DNA of 64,000 nt from Thalassobaculum fulvum. GTDB taxonomy: Bacteria > Pseudomonadota > Alphaproteobacteria > Thalassobaculales > Thalassobaculaceae. Under the pieces are notes generated by a model, which was given only the letters and a program-made list of their open reading frames with translations, was not told the origin of the DNA and did not search any database. Of this stretch, positions 32,431 to 40,291 are shown one piece after another. The stretch covers positions 62,001-126,000 of the forward strand of contig NZ_BMZS01000007.1 of assembly GCF_014652915.1 (NCBI RefSeq), read 5' to 3'. Positions within the stretch are counted from its first letter, which is position 1; each line of letters starts with the position of its first letter. The position numbers were made by a program, and so were the translations under genes.

Positions 32431-33195
32431 GTGATCCAGATCGAGGGTTTCGACGAGGGCGCGGTCCGCCACGCCTTCTTCACGCGCCGCGGCGGGGTCA
32501 GCCGCGGCATCTACACCTCGCTGAACTGCGGGCGCGGTAGCGGCGACAGCCCGGCGGCGGTCGAAGCCAACCGGGCGCGGGCGATGGCGGCCCTCGACCT
32601 GCCGGCGTCGGCGCTGTTCACCAACCACCAGATCCACTCGGCCACCGTCGTGGTCGTCGACGAGGCGTCTGACCCCGAGGTCCGGCACGAGGCCGACGCC
32701 TTCGTGACCGTCCGCCCGAACGTGGCGCTCGGCGTCATGAGCGCCGACTGCGCCCCGGTGCTGTTCTCGTCGCCGGAGGACGGGGTGATCGGCGCCTGCC
32801 ACGCCGGCTGGCGCGGCGCCGTCGGCGGGGTGTGCGAGGCGACCATCGACGCCATGCTCGAGCTCGGCGCCCGGCCGGACGGCATCCGCGCGGCGATCGG
32901 CCCCTGCATCGGCTTCGACTCCTACGAGGTCGGGCCGGAGTTCCCGGAACCGTTCCTGACCCAGGACCGCGAGAACGCCCGGTTTTTCGAGAAGGCGCCG
33001 CGCGACGGCCATTTCCTGTTCGACCTGTCGGGCTACCTGGTGCGCCGGCTGACGGCGGCGGGGATCGGCGAGATCTACCGTCTCGACTGCGACACCTGCC
33101 GTGACGAGGCGAATTTCTTCAGCTATCGCCGGTCCCGGCAGCGCGAGCAACCGGACTACGGCCGGATGCTCGCCGCCATCACCATCTCGGAATAG
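32431..33195 (+). CDS. pgeF: Peptidoglycan editing factor PgeF (laccase-domain protein)
   Basis: The 254-residue protein belongs to the polyphenol-oxidase/DUF152 family. E. coli PgeF removes UDP-MurNAc bearing L-Ser instead of L-Ala; relatives (FAMIN) act on purine nucleosides. The three zinc ligands are visible: His69 (NHQIHSA), Cys107 (SADCAPVL) and His124 (CHAGWRG). The start is a GTG at 32431 with a GAG upstream. It follows midA in the lgt operon and precedes the M24 gene by 12 bases. Quality control of cell-wall precursors fits with the dcw cluster elsewhere in the window. Confidence 0.92.
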   Translation: MIQIEGFDEGAVRHAFFTRRGGVSRGIYTSLNCGRGSGDSPAAVEANRARAMAALDLPASALFTNHQIHSATVVVVDEASDPEVRHEADAFVTVRPNVALGVMSADCAPVLFSSPEDGVIGACHAGWRGAVGGVCEATIDAMLELGARPDGIRAAIGPCIGFDSYEVGPEFPEPFLTQDRENARFFEKAPRDGHFLFDLSGYLVRRLTAAGIGEIYRLDCDTCRDEANFFSYRRSRQREQPDYGRMLAAITISE

Positions 33196-33207
33196 CAGGT
33201 ACTAGCC

Positions 33208-34359
33208 ATGGCACTGCATTTCGAACGAGCGGAATTCGCGGCGCGGCGCGACCGGACCCTGGCGGCGATGGCCGAGGCCGGCCTGGACGGGCTGCTGATG
33301 TTCAAGCAGGAGAGCATGTTCTGGCTCACCGGCTACGACACCTTCGGGTTCTGCTTCTTCCAGTGCCTGTACCTGGACGCCGACGGCAGCTTCGTGCTGC
33401 TGACCCGGGCGCCGGACCTGCGGCAGGCCCGCAACACCAGCCTGATCGAGGATATCCGGATCTGGGTCGACCGCGACGGCGCCACCCCGGCCGACGACTT
33501 GCGCGACCTGCTGGCGGAGAAGGGGGCGAAGGGCAGGCGGCTCGGTGTCGAGTACGACAGCTACGGGCTGAACGCCCGCAACGGCAAGCGGCTGGACGCC
33601 GCGCTGGACGGCTTCGCGGCGCTGGCCGACGCCTCCGAGCTGGTGTCGCGGCTGCGCATGGTGAAGTCGCCGGCCGAGCTGGCCTATGTCCGGCGGGCCG
33701 CCGAGCTGGCCGACGACGCGCTCGAGGAAGCGCACCGGCTGACCGGTCCCGGCGCCGACGAGGGCGATATCCTGGCTGCCATGCAGGGGGCGGTGTTCAA
33801 GGGCGGCGGCGACTACCCGGGCAACGAGTTCATCATCGGCTCCGGCCCGGACGCCCTGCTGTGCCGCTATTTCACCGGTCGCCGCAGGCTGGGTAGCACC
33901 GACCAACTGACCCTGGAGTTCGCCGGGGCCTACCGGCACTACCACGCCTGCTTGATGCGGACGATCCCGGTCGGCCCGGTGCCCGACCACCAGCGCCGGA
34001 TGTTCGACGCCTGCGCCGCCGCACTGGAGGCCTGCAAGGGCGCGCTGCGGCCGGGACGGCCGATCGGCGAGGTGTTCGACGCCCACGCCCGGGTGATGGA
34101 CGGCCACGGCTTCCGGCATGCCCGGCTGAACGCCTGCGGCTATTCGCTGGGCGCTGTGTTCGCGCCGATCTGGATGGACTACCCGATGTTCTACCACGCC
34201 AACCCGGAGCCGGCGGCCCCGGGCATGGTGTTCTTCCTCCACATGATCCTGATGGACAGCGAGGCCGACCTGGCGATGACCCTGGGCGAGACCGTGATCG
34301 TCACCGACGGCGAGCCCGAGCGGCTGTCCCGGATGCCCCTGGAGCTGGTCTGCCGCTAG
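33208..34359 (+). CDS. M24 family (creatinase/prolidase fold) protein lacking metal ligands
   Basis: A 383-residue protein with an N-terminal creatinase-type domain (residues 1-130, including MFWLTGYDTFGFCFFQ) and a pita-bread domain. The two aspartates that bind metal in aminopeptidase P correspond here to Glu (LEFAGAYRH) and Cys (HACLMRT), and the usual GHG histidine and EPG glutamate are replaced (CGYSLG, FLHMIL). The fold is therefore probably used for metal-independent hydrolysis, as in creatinase or ectoine hydrolase, and not as a peptidase. The ATG at 33208 is at the end of the lgt-midA-pgeF run and may be co-transcribed. Confidence 0.8.
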   Translation: MALHFERAEFAARRDRTLAAMAEAGLDGLLMFKQESMFWLTGYDTFGFCFFQCLYLDADGSFVLLTRAPDLRQARNTSLIEDIRIWVDRDGATPADDLRDLLAEKGAKGRRLGVEYDSYGLNARNGKRLDAALDGFAALADASELVSRLRMVKSPAELAYVRRAAELADDALEEAHRLTGPGADEGDILAAMQGAVFKGGGDYPGNEFIIGSGPDALLCRYFTGRRRLGSTDQLTLEFAGAYRHYHACLMRTIPVGPVPDHQRRMFDACAAALEACKGALRPGRPIGEVFDAHARVMDGHGFRHARLNACGYSLGAVFAPIWMDYPMFYHANPEPAAPGMVFFLHMILMDSEADLAMTLGETVIVTDGEPERLSRMPLELVCR

Positions 34360-34377
34360 CGTCCCGGGAACCCGACG

Positions 34378-34446
34378 ATGCCACACCTCTGGATCTTTCT
34401 TGCGATGCTGCTGCTGGGGCTGCTGGTCGGATGCTGGGTGATGTGA
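34378..34446 (+). CDS. Possible 22-residue membrane leader peptide
   Basis: A short frame, MPHLWIFLAMLLLGLLVGCWVM, would give an almost fully hydrophobic peptide. It has its own start codon (with GGGAAC upstream) and a stop that overlaps the start of the lipoprotein gene by 16 bases. It may be a translationally coupled leader or chance; the strong hydrophobicity and position are the only support. Confidence 0.3.
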   Translation: MPHLWIFLAMLLLGLLVGCWVM

Positions 34447-35294
34447 TCTGGGGCCGCGCGGCCCCGGTCCTGGTCGCCGCGGCGCTGGCGCTAGCCGGCT
34501 GCGGGCAGGTGCCGCAGCCGTTCTCGAAGGACCGGGCCGACCTGGCCAAGGCGCCGTTCCTGATCGCGCCGACCACCGAGGGCGTGGTGGTGCTGCCGGT
34601 CGAGGGGGTCGACGCCGAGACCGGCGAGATGATCGCCGACCTCACGGCCAGGGCCCTGCAGAAGCAGGACGTGGTCGCCGGCACCCGCTCCAGCAATCGG
34701 GCCAGCCTGTTCCTGTCCGGCGCGGGGCGGCGGCGGCTGGATGGCGCCATGGAGATCACCTGGACCCTGGCACGGTCCGACGGCACGGTCGTCGGCCAGC
34801 GAACCGACGCGATCGCCTCCGACGAGCAACTGGCCGAGTCCACGGCCAGCGTCGCCGCCTGGCTGCGGCCGCGGGTGGCGCCGGCGGTGAAGACCGTGCC
34901 GAAGGTCGCGGTCTACCCGGTCGACGGGGCGCCGGGCGACGGCAACGACCTGCTGCGCCGGGCGCTCGCCCTGGCGCTCGACCGGGCGCCGGTCGAGCTG
35001 ACCGACGACCTGGTGCAGGACGGCCACGTGGTGCAGGGCGACGTCTCGGTGGTCCGCCAGAACGACGGCCGCGACAGGGTCGAGATCTGGTGGACGGTGA
35101 TGGACGCGCAGGGCAAGCAGATCGGCACCGTCGACCAGCGTAACCAGGTTCCGGGCGGGTCGCTCGACAAGTCCTGGGGGGCGGTCGCGGCGCCGATCGC
35201 GAACGCCGCGGTCGGCGGGATCGTGGCGCTGCTCAAGCAGTCGGAGGCGGTCAAGGCGGCGGCCGCGAATGCGCCGGCGAAGCTGCGCGAGTGA
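34431..35294 (+). CDS. Hypothetical lipoprotein
   Basis: The 287-residue protein has a lipoprotein signal peptide with a LAGC lipobox (Cys24), followed by a mature part rich in beta strands with GEMIADLTARALQKQDVVAG and two repeated half-domains of about 110 residues (both begin with a VLPVEG or VYPVDG strand and a helix-rich segment). I do not recognise the family; the internal repetition suggests a two-lobe periplasmic fold. It is anchored to a membrane, probably the outer one (residue after Cys is Gly, not Asp). An alternative start is the GTG at 34443. It precedes the phasin regulatory region. Confidence 0.65.
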   Translation: MLGDVIWGRAAPVLVAAALALAGCGQVPQPFSKDRADLAKAPFLIAPTTEGVVVLPVEGVDAETGEMIADLTARALQKQDVVAGTRSSNRASLFLSGAGRRRLDGAMEITWTLARSDGTVVGQRTDAIASDEQLAESTASVAAWLRPRVAPAVKTVPKVAVYPVDGAPGDGNDLLRRALALALDRAPVELTDDLVQDGHVVQGDVSVVRQNDGRDRVEIWWTVMDAQGKQIGTVDQRNQVPGGSLDKSWGAVAAPIANAAVGGIVALLKQSEAVKAAAANAPAKLRE

Positions 35295-35302
35295 GGCGCG
35301 AC

Positions 35303-35328
35303 GGCCATTGCTGCACTGCACAATGGCC
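35303..35328. promoter_or_regulatory. Palindromic TGCA-rich operator upstream of phasin (PhaR-like)
   Basis: Perfect arms GGCCATTG and CAATGGCC flank CTGCACTGCA. The TGC-rich core resembles sites bound by PhaR, the regulator that represses phasin genes until granules form. A second copy of the core, CTGCACCGCACAAT in inverted orientation, lies at 35368-35381 and matches 13 of 14 bases (compare 35311-35324). Confidence 0.55.
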
Positions 35329-35329
35329 A

Positions 35330-35360
35330 TTGACATTCGGCCGGGCCGATCGCATCTATA
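35330..35360 (+). promoter_or_regulatory. Candidate phasin promoter
   Basis: TTGACA (35330-35335) is a perfect -35. ATCTAT or TCTATA 18-19 bases downstream is a plausible -10. It is bracketed by the two TGCA-rich sites and lies about 75 bases before the phasin start codon. Confidence 0.5.
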
Positions 35361-35434
35361 CCCGGTAATTGTGCGGTGCAGCATCGCGCCGCGCCGGTGG
35401 AGCGAAACGTCCAGGTGGGACGAAGGAGAGCGCA

Positions 35435-35866
35435 ATGGCCGAGTTCAAGAATCCCTTCATGGAGATCGACGTCCAGAAGATGATGGGCGAGTTCCGGATC
35501 CCGAACGTCGACGTCGAAGCCGTCGTCGCCGCCCAGAAGAAGAACATCGAGGCGCTGACCAGCGCCAACCAGCTCGCCGTCGAGGGCATGCAGGCGGTCG
35601 CCAAGCGGCAGGCCGAGATCCTGCGCCAGACGGCCGAGGAGCTGCAGAAGAACATGCAGTCCCTCATGGAGAACGGCGCGCCCGACGCCAAGGTCGCGAA
35701 GAGCACCGAGCTCACCAAGACCGCCTTTGAGAAGGCGATCGCCAACATGAAGGAGCTGTCCGAGATGGTCTCCAAGTCGAACGCCGAGGCGTTCGACGTG
35801 ATCAACAAGCGGGTCGCCGAATCGCTCGACGAGATCCGCGACCTGACCAAGGCGACCAAGAAGTAA
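35435..35866 (+). CDS. Phasin family protein
   Basis: A 143-residue coiled-coil protein that coats polyhydroxyalkanoate granules. Family features are a mobile N-terminus (KNPFMEIDVQKMMGEFRIP), then VDVEAVVAAQKKNIEALTSA (the core motif where phasins have AxQKxNxExL), and long amphipathic helices with regular Ala, Lys, Glu and Gln. The ATG at 35435 follows AAGGAGAG, a strong ribosome binding site. The upstream region carries inverted TGCA-rich sites, compatible with PhaR control. No phaC, phaA or phaR gene is in the window. A hairpin (35895) ends the gene. Confidence 0.9.
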   Translation: MAEFKNPFMEIDVQKMMGEFRIPNVDVEAVVAAQKKNIEALTSANQLAVEGMQAVAKRQAEILRQTAEELQKNMQSLMENGAPDAKVAKSTELTKTAFEKAIANMKELSEMVSKSNAEAFDVINKRVAESLDEIRDLTKATKK

Positions 35867-35894
35867 CGCCTGCTCCCGAGGCGTGTGTGCGGGG

Positions 35895-35922
35895 AGGCCG
35901 TCCCGGGCGACCGGGGCGGCCT
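35895..35922 (+). terminator. Hairpin downstream of phasin
   Basis: AGGCCGTCCC (35895-35904) and GGGGCGGCCT (35913-35922) pair over ten bases with one U-G, enclosing GGGCGACC. TTCC follows. Probable terminator of the phasin message. Confidence 0.55.
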
Positions 35923-36056
35923 TCCTGCGTTCGGGGACGGCGCGGGTCGGTCCGGGTCTCCGTCGCGCGACGTGACTCGCTTGTCTCGGCCTTGTCCGTG
36001 GCGCCGGGGGCGTGCTACCCGACCTGCCACGATCTGGCGGGCATCGGGAGGCGGGC

Positions 36057-36407
36057 ATGGCTGACGTGGAAGCGACGATCGGCTTCGGCGACTTCATGAA
36101 GGTCGACATCCGGGTCGGAACGGTGGTCGACGTGCAGCCGTTCCCCGAGGCCCGCAAGCCGGCCTACAAGCTGTGGGTGGACTTCGGACCGGAGATCGGC
36201 ACCCGCAAGAGTTCGGCGCAGATCACCGTGCTGTATACGCCGGAGACGCTGATCGGCACCCAGGTGGCGGCGGTGGTGAACTTCCCGCCGCGGCAGGTCG
36301 GCCCGTTCATGAGCGAGATCCTGGTGCTCGGCTTTCCCGACGCCGACGGCAACGTGGTGCTCATCCGGCCGACCCACCCGGTCCCGAACGGCGGCCGTCT
36401 GCACTGA
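36057..36407 (+). CDS. csaA: tRNA-binding domain protein, CsaA-type
   Basis: A 116-residue stand-alone EMAP/tRNA-binding domain: FMKVDIRVGTVVDVQPFPEA, then ARKPAYKLWVDFG and the C-terminal VLGFPDADGNVVLIRPTHPV (all typical of CsaA). CsaA homodimers bind tRNA and have chaperone and export-related activity in Bacillus. The ATG at 36057 follows GGGAGG. It converges with the histidine kinase gene, ten bases from stop to stop. Confidence 0.9.
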   Translation: MADVEATIGFGDFMKVDIRVGTVVDVQPFPEARKPAYKLWVDFGPEIGTRKSSAQITVLYTPETLIGTQVAAVVNFPPRQVGPFMSEILVLGFPDADGNVVLIRPTHPVPNGGRLH

Positions 36408-36417
36408 CGGCCGACGG

Positions 36418-38004
36418 TCAGCAGACCAGTCGCCACGGCTGCCCGCCCGGCGCCTCCTGCAGGTCGCCGGCGCCGGGCAGGAACGCACCGGTCGTCGCAT
36501 CCCAGCGCAGCGGCGGCTGCGGGTCGGTTCCGGCGGGGGCCGGAGGCACGACCCGGGCGGCCGGCAGGGTGACCGTGACCTGGGTTCCCCGCCCCGGCAC
36601 GCTGGACAGCTGCAGGACGCCGCCGTGCAGCTCCGTGAGGGCCTTGGCGAGCGGCAACCCGAGGCCGGTGCCCTCGTGCTTGCGCTGCAGCGTCGACTCC
36701 ACCTGCTCGAACGGGCTGAAGGCCCGCGGGATGTCCTCGGGGCGGATCCCGATGCCGGTGTCCGTGACGGACAGCGTCAGGTCGCCGTCCCGGTTCAGGA
36801 AGCCGCTGACCTCGATGCGGCCGCCGGCCCGGGTGAACTTCACGGCGTTGGACAGCAGGTTGAGCACCACCTGCCGGATCTTGGTGACGTCGCACCGCAC
36901 CCGGAGGCCGCCGGGCAGCCGGGCCGACAGCTCGACGCGCCCGCCCGAGGCCCGCGGAGCCATCAGCCGCAGGCACGGCAGCACGAGGTCCTCCAGCGGC
37001 TCGTCCTCCTCGTGCAGGTCGAACCGGTTGGACTCGGCCTTGGCGATGTCGAGGATGTCGCCGATCACCAGCATCAGGTGCTGGCCGCTCTGGTGGATGT
37101 CGCGGGCGTAGCCGCGGTACGGCGCCGGAATCGCGCCGCGCAGTTCCTGCGCCATGACCTCGGAGAAGCCGATGATGGCGTTCAGGGGCGTCCGCAGCTC
37201 ATGGCTCATCAGCGCCAGGAACTCCGACTTGGCGCGGTTCGCCGCTTCGGCGGCACGCTGGCTGTCGAGGGCGGCGCGTTCGCGTTCGGCGCTGGTCGCG
37301 GCGTCGATGGCGGCGGTGTGCCTCAGATGCTGCAGCCGCAGCACGACGCCGCTCACGGCAGCCGCGACCACGAAGAACAGCGAGCCGAGCAGGATCGACT
37401 CGGTGCGGGCGTTCAACAGGAACGCCTCGGCCGGGACGTCGATGACGAACGCGCCCATGACGTCGTTCAGGCGCCAGGGCGGGCGGCCCTCGAGGTACCG
37501 GTTGTGGCAGTCGACGCAACCCTGCTGGCTGGCGATCGACGGGGCGATCGTCCGGAAGGTCCGCTGCCCGCCGGTCACCCACCACCGGCTGGACGGCTCG
37601 ACGTTGCCGCTGCGGGCGGCTTCGCGGATCGCCTCGCCGGTCGCCGGATCCGAGGGCGCGGTGCGGATCTCCCGGCCGGGCACGCCGAGCCACAGCAGTT
37701 GCAGCACGTTGTCGCCTTCGCGGGCCATGTTGAAGCGCTCGATCGAATGGGCCCGGAACGACGCGGGAACCGGCGCGTCCGTACCGAGGTGCCGGCCGCG
37801 GATCTCGGTGTAGTCGGCCACGAACGCGTCGACCAGCTGCAGCGCGGTGACCTTCTCCTCGAACTTGTTGGTCTCGAACCAGTGGACGCTGATCCGGTAG
37901 CTGGCGACTCCGAGTGCTACGGCGAAGGCCGCGATCAGCCCGATCACGGTGATCGAGAGCCGTCCCGACCTGCTCTTGAAGAACGAACCAAGGGCTGCGG
38001 CCAT
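36418..38004 (-). CDS. Histidine kinase with periplasmic c-type haem sensor domain (Tll0287-like)
   Basis: The 528-residue kinase has two membrane helices (about 16-36 and 203-223) around a 165-residue periplasmic domain with CVDCH at residues 163-167, a CxxCH motif for covalent haem. The flanking GCVDCHNRYLEG and NDVMGAFVIDVP match the Tll0287-like (DUF3365) haem domain. In the cytoplasm, a coiled linker leads to HisKA (MSHELRTPLN, phosphorylated His268) and HATPase (NLLSNAVKFT 382-391, DTGIGI 415-420, GTGLGL 445-450). No receiver domain or adjacent response regulator, so it is an orphan kinase, or it acts on a distant partner. It probably senses redox state, oxygen or nitric oxide. The ATG at 38004 follows GAGG. 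Confidence 0.88.
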   Translation of the reverse strand: MAAALGSFFKSRSGRLSITVIGLIAAFAVALGVASYRISVHWFETNKFEEKVTALQLVDAFVADYTEIRGRHLGTDAPVPASFRAHSIERFNMAREGDNVLQLLWLGVPGREIRTAPSDPATGEAIREAARSGNVEPSSRWWVTGGQRTFRTIAPSIASQQGCVDCHNRYLEGRPPWRLNDVMGAFVIDVPAEAFLLNARTESILLGSLFFVVAAAVSGVVLRLQHLRHTAAIDAATSAERERAALDSQRAAEAANRAKSEFLALMSHELRTPLNAIIGFSEVMAQELRGAIPAPYRGYARDIHQSGQHLMLVIGDILDIAKAESNRFDLHEEDEPLEDLVLPCLRLMAPRASGGRVELSARLPGGLRVRCDVTKIRQVVLNLLSNAVKFTRAGGRIEVSGFLNRDGDLTLSVTDTGIGIRPEDIPRAFSPFEQVESTLQRKHEGTGLGLPLAKALTELHGGVLQLSSVPGRGTQVTVTLPAARVVPPAPAGTDPQPPLRWDATTGAFLPGAGDLQEAPGGQPWRLVC

Positions 38005-38098
38005 GCCCACCTCGTCAGCTCGCCGCAAGTCTGACGGCAGCGGCGAAACAAAACGTTAACGCTGCGACGAATTGAAGCGGCGGGGCCGGCGCGACGCC

Positions 38099-39523
38099 TC
38101 AGACCGGCAGCCTGATCACCGCCCGCAGCCCGCCGCGCGGCGAGTCCTCGAGCATCAGGTCGCCGCCGTGGCCGCGGACGATGTCGCGGGCGATCGTCAG
38201 GCCGAGGCCGGTGCCGCCGGTCGCCGGGTTGCGCGACGGCTCGAGCCGGACGAACGGCTGGAAGGCGTCGGCTCGCTTGGCCTCTGGGATACCGGGGCCG
38301 TCGTCGTCGACCACGATCTCGACCTGGTCGCCGGCCCGCACCACCGTGATCCACACCCGCTTGCCGTAGCGCTTGGCGTTCTGCAGCAGGTTGGCGACCG
38401 CCCGCTTCAGGGCGTTCGGCCGGACCGGCAGGGCGGCGGCGCCGGCGTCCGGGCGCTCGAACGCGATCGGCGGGCCGTCGCGGCGCTCCGACTGCACCAC
38501 GTCGGCCACCAGCTCGCCGACGTCGCTGTCGACCGGCAGCTCGGTGCCCTCGCCGCGGGCAAACGCCAGGTAGCCCTCGACCATCTTCTCCATCTCGCCG
38601 ACGTCGGCCTGCAGCTCGGCGACCTCCTCGCCGCCGCCGAGCATCGCCAGCTGCAGCTTCATGCGGGTCAGCGGGGTGCGCAGATCGTGGCTGACGCCGG
38701 CCAGCATCTCGGTGCGCTGGGTGAGCTGGCGGTTGATGCGGTCCTTCATCTGCAGGAACGAGCTGGCGGCCTGCCGGACCTCGGTGGCGCCCTCCGGCTT
38801 GAAGCCGGTCACGTCGCGCCCCAGGCCGAACGCCCGGGCCGCCACCGCCAGCCGGCGGATCGGCCGGATCTGGTTGCGCATGAACACGATGGCGATGGCG
38901 AACAGCACCAGCGACGAGCCGACCATCCACAGCAGGAAGATGTAGGTGGTCGAGCTGAACAGCCGCTTCTTGTGGGCCAGCACCTGCAGCACGCCGTCCG
39001 GCAGCTGCACCAGGATCTCGATCTGCCGGTCGCCGGTGTCGGTGTCCATGACGTAGGGCCGGCGGACCTTGGTGCGCATGGCGTCCTGCATGGCGACCCG
39101 GGTGTCGTCGAAGAACGCCAGCGGCGGCCGGTTCGGCAGGATGTCGCCGGGCCGCCAGTCGAGCACGATGTCGAAGTGCCGGTCGGCCCGCTCGGATAGC
39201 CGGGCCACCGCCTCCGGGGTGATCGGCGGCCGCAGCTCCTCGATCAGGAAGGCGATGTCGCCGGCCAGGCTGTGGACCAGCCGGCGGGTCATGATCTCCC
39301 AGTGCCGGTCGTAGAACACGTAGGCCGAGATTGCCTGCATCAGCACCAGCGGGGTGACGATGATCAGCAGGGCCCGGCCGAACAGGGTCTTCGGCAGGAA
39401 CTGCTTCACCCACCGGTCGAGCTTGAAGCCGCCCAGCCTGGTGCCGTCGGCCTTGGGCTCGCCGCGGCGCGAGCGGGCGGCGCCGGTGAAAGCGGGACGG
39501 TCGGTTCGGGTCGCGTCGGCCAT
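38099..39523 (-). CDS. envZ: Sensor histidine kinase, EnvZ-like
   Basis: A 474-residue two-component sensor with an N-terminal cytoplasmic tail, a first membrane helix (about 50-70), a periplasmic region of about 120 residues, a second helix (about 193-213), HAMP (RNQIRPIRRLAVAARAFGLG), HisKA with AGVSHDLRTPLTRMKLQLAM (His279), and an HATPase with NLLQNAKRYG, DDDGPGIP and GTGLGLTIARDI. EnvZ relatives respond to osmotic or membrane cues. It follows the ompR-type gene by nine bases in the marR-ompR-envZ operon; the partner is that regulator. Confidence 0.92.
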   Translation of the reverse strand: MADATRTDRPAFTGAARSRRGEPKADGTRLGGFKLDRWVKQFLPKTLFGRALLIIVTPLVLMQAISAYVFYDRHWEIMTRRLVHSLAGDIAFLIEELRPPITPEAVARLSERADRHFDIVLDWRPGDILPNRPPLAFFDDTRVAMQDAMRTKVRRPYVMDTDTGDRQIEILVQLPDGVLQVLAHKKRLFSSTTYIFLLWMVGSSLVLFAIAIVFMRNQIRPIRRLAVAARAFGLGRDVTGFKPEGATEVRQAASSFLQMKDRINRQLTQRTEMLAGVSHDLRTPLTRMKLQLAMLGGGEEVAELQADVGEMEKMVEGYLAFARGEGTELPVDSDVGELVADVVQSERRDGPPIAFERPDAGAAALPVRPNALKRAVANLLQNAKRYGKRVWITVVRAGDQVEIVVDDDGPGIPEAKRADAFQPFVRLEPSRNPATGGTGLGLTIARDIVRGHGGDLMLEDSPRGGLRAVIRLPV

Positions 39524-39532
39524 GCGGGGACC

Positions 39533-40291
39533 TCAGCTTTCCAGCCGGAGCACGTAACCCTTTCCGCGGACGGTCTGCAAGAAGCGCGGGAATTTCGGGT
39601 CCGGCTCGATCTTGCGGCGCAGGCGCGTGATCTGCACGTCGACCGTCCGGATCCCGCCGTTCACGGCGTTGCCGTCGACCAGGTCCTCGCGGGTGAAGGT
39701 GACCCCGGGCGCCACCGCGAAGGCCCGCAGCAGCGTGGCCTCGGCCTCGGTCAGCCGCACCGGCAGCTCGCCGCGCCACAGGATGTTCTGCCCGAGGTCG
39801 AACCGGAAGGCTCCGAACCGGACCTCGCCGCCGGCCGCGGCGGCGGCCTGCGGCACCGCCGGCTCGCCGACACGGCGCAGGATGGTGCGGATCCGCAGCA
39901 GCAGCTCGCGCGGCTCGAACGGCTTGGCGAGATAGTCGTCGACCCCGCTCTCCAGGCCGGCGATCCGGTCCTCGGCCTCGCCCATGGCGGTCAGCATCAG
40001 GATCGGGATGCGCTGGCGCTGGCGCTGGCGCAGGTCGTGGGTGAGCTCGACCCCGCTCTCGCCGGGCATCATGACGTCCAGGACCATCAGGTCGTAGGAC
40101 ACGCCGGCCATGCGGGCGCGGGCCTCGGCGGCGTCGGCCGCGGTCGACACCCGGAAGCCGTTGTCGGACAGGAACCGGCGCAGCAGCTCGCGCAGCCGGC
40201 CGTCGTCGTCGACCACCAGGATGTGCGGCAGGTCGTCGGCACAGGCGCCGCCCGCCTCCTCGGCCAGGGTGTGGGGGCGCGGCGCCGTCAC
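39533..40291 (-). CDS. ompR: OmpR-family response regulator
   Basis: The 252-residue protein has a receiver domain (residues about 22-140) with acidic pocket DDD (28-30), phosphoacceptor Asp72 (LMVLDVMMPG), Thr in LTAMGE and Lys in AKPFEP. It is followed by a winged helix (Trans_reg_C) with DVQITRLRRKIEPDPKFPRF and QTVRGKGYVL. A short run of CGCTGG repeats at about 40014-40031 encodes RQRQRQR in the receiver. The ATG overlaps the stop codon of the marR gene by four bases. This marR-ompR order is that of petP-petR in Rhodobacter capsulatus. Confidence 0.93.
   Translation of the reverse strand: MTAPRPHTLAEEAGGACADDLPHILVVDDDGRLRELLRRFLSDNGFRVSTAADAAEARARMAGVSYDLMVLDVMMPGESGVELTHDLRQRQRQRIPILMLTAMGEAEDRIAGLESGVDDYLAKPFEPRELLLRIRTILRRVGEPAVPQAAAAAGGEVRFGAFRFDLGQNILWRGELPVRLTEAEATLLRAFAVAPGVTFTREDLVDGNAVNGGIRTVDVQITRLRRKIEPDPKFPRFLQTVRGKGYVLRLES

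Noticed and set aside
38040-38080. TTAA near 38052 as another CtrA site
   Set aside because: The second half-site at the proper spacing is ACGA, not TTAA; a half-site alone is not enough.
40014-40031. Triplet-like CGCTGG repeats as a CRISPR or phase-variation tract
   Set aside because: Only about three units inside the ompR coding frame, multiples of three, and no spacer structure; it only encodes RQ repeats.
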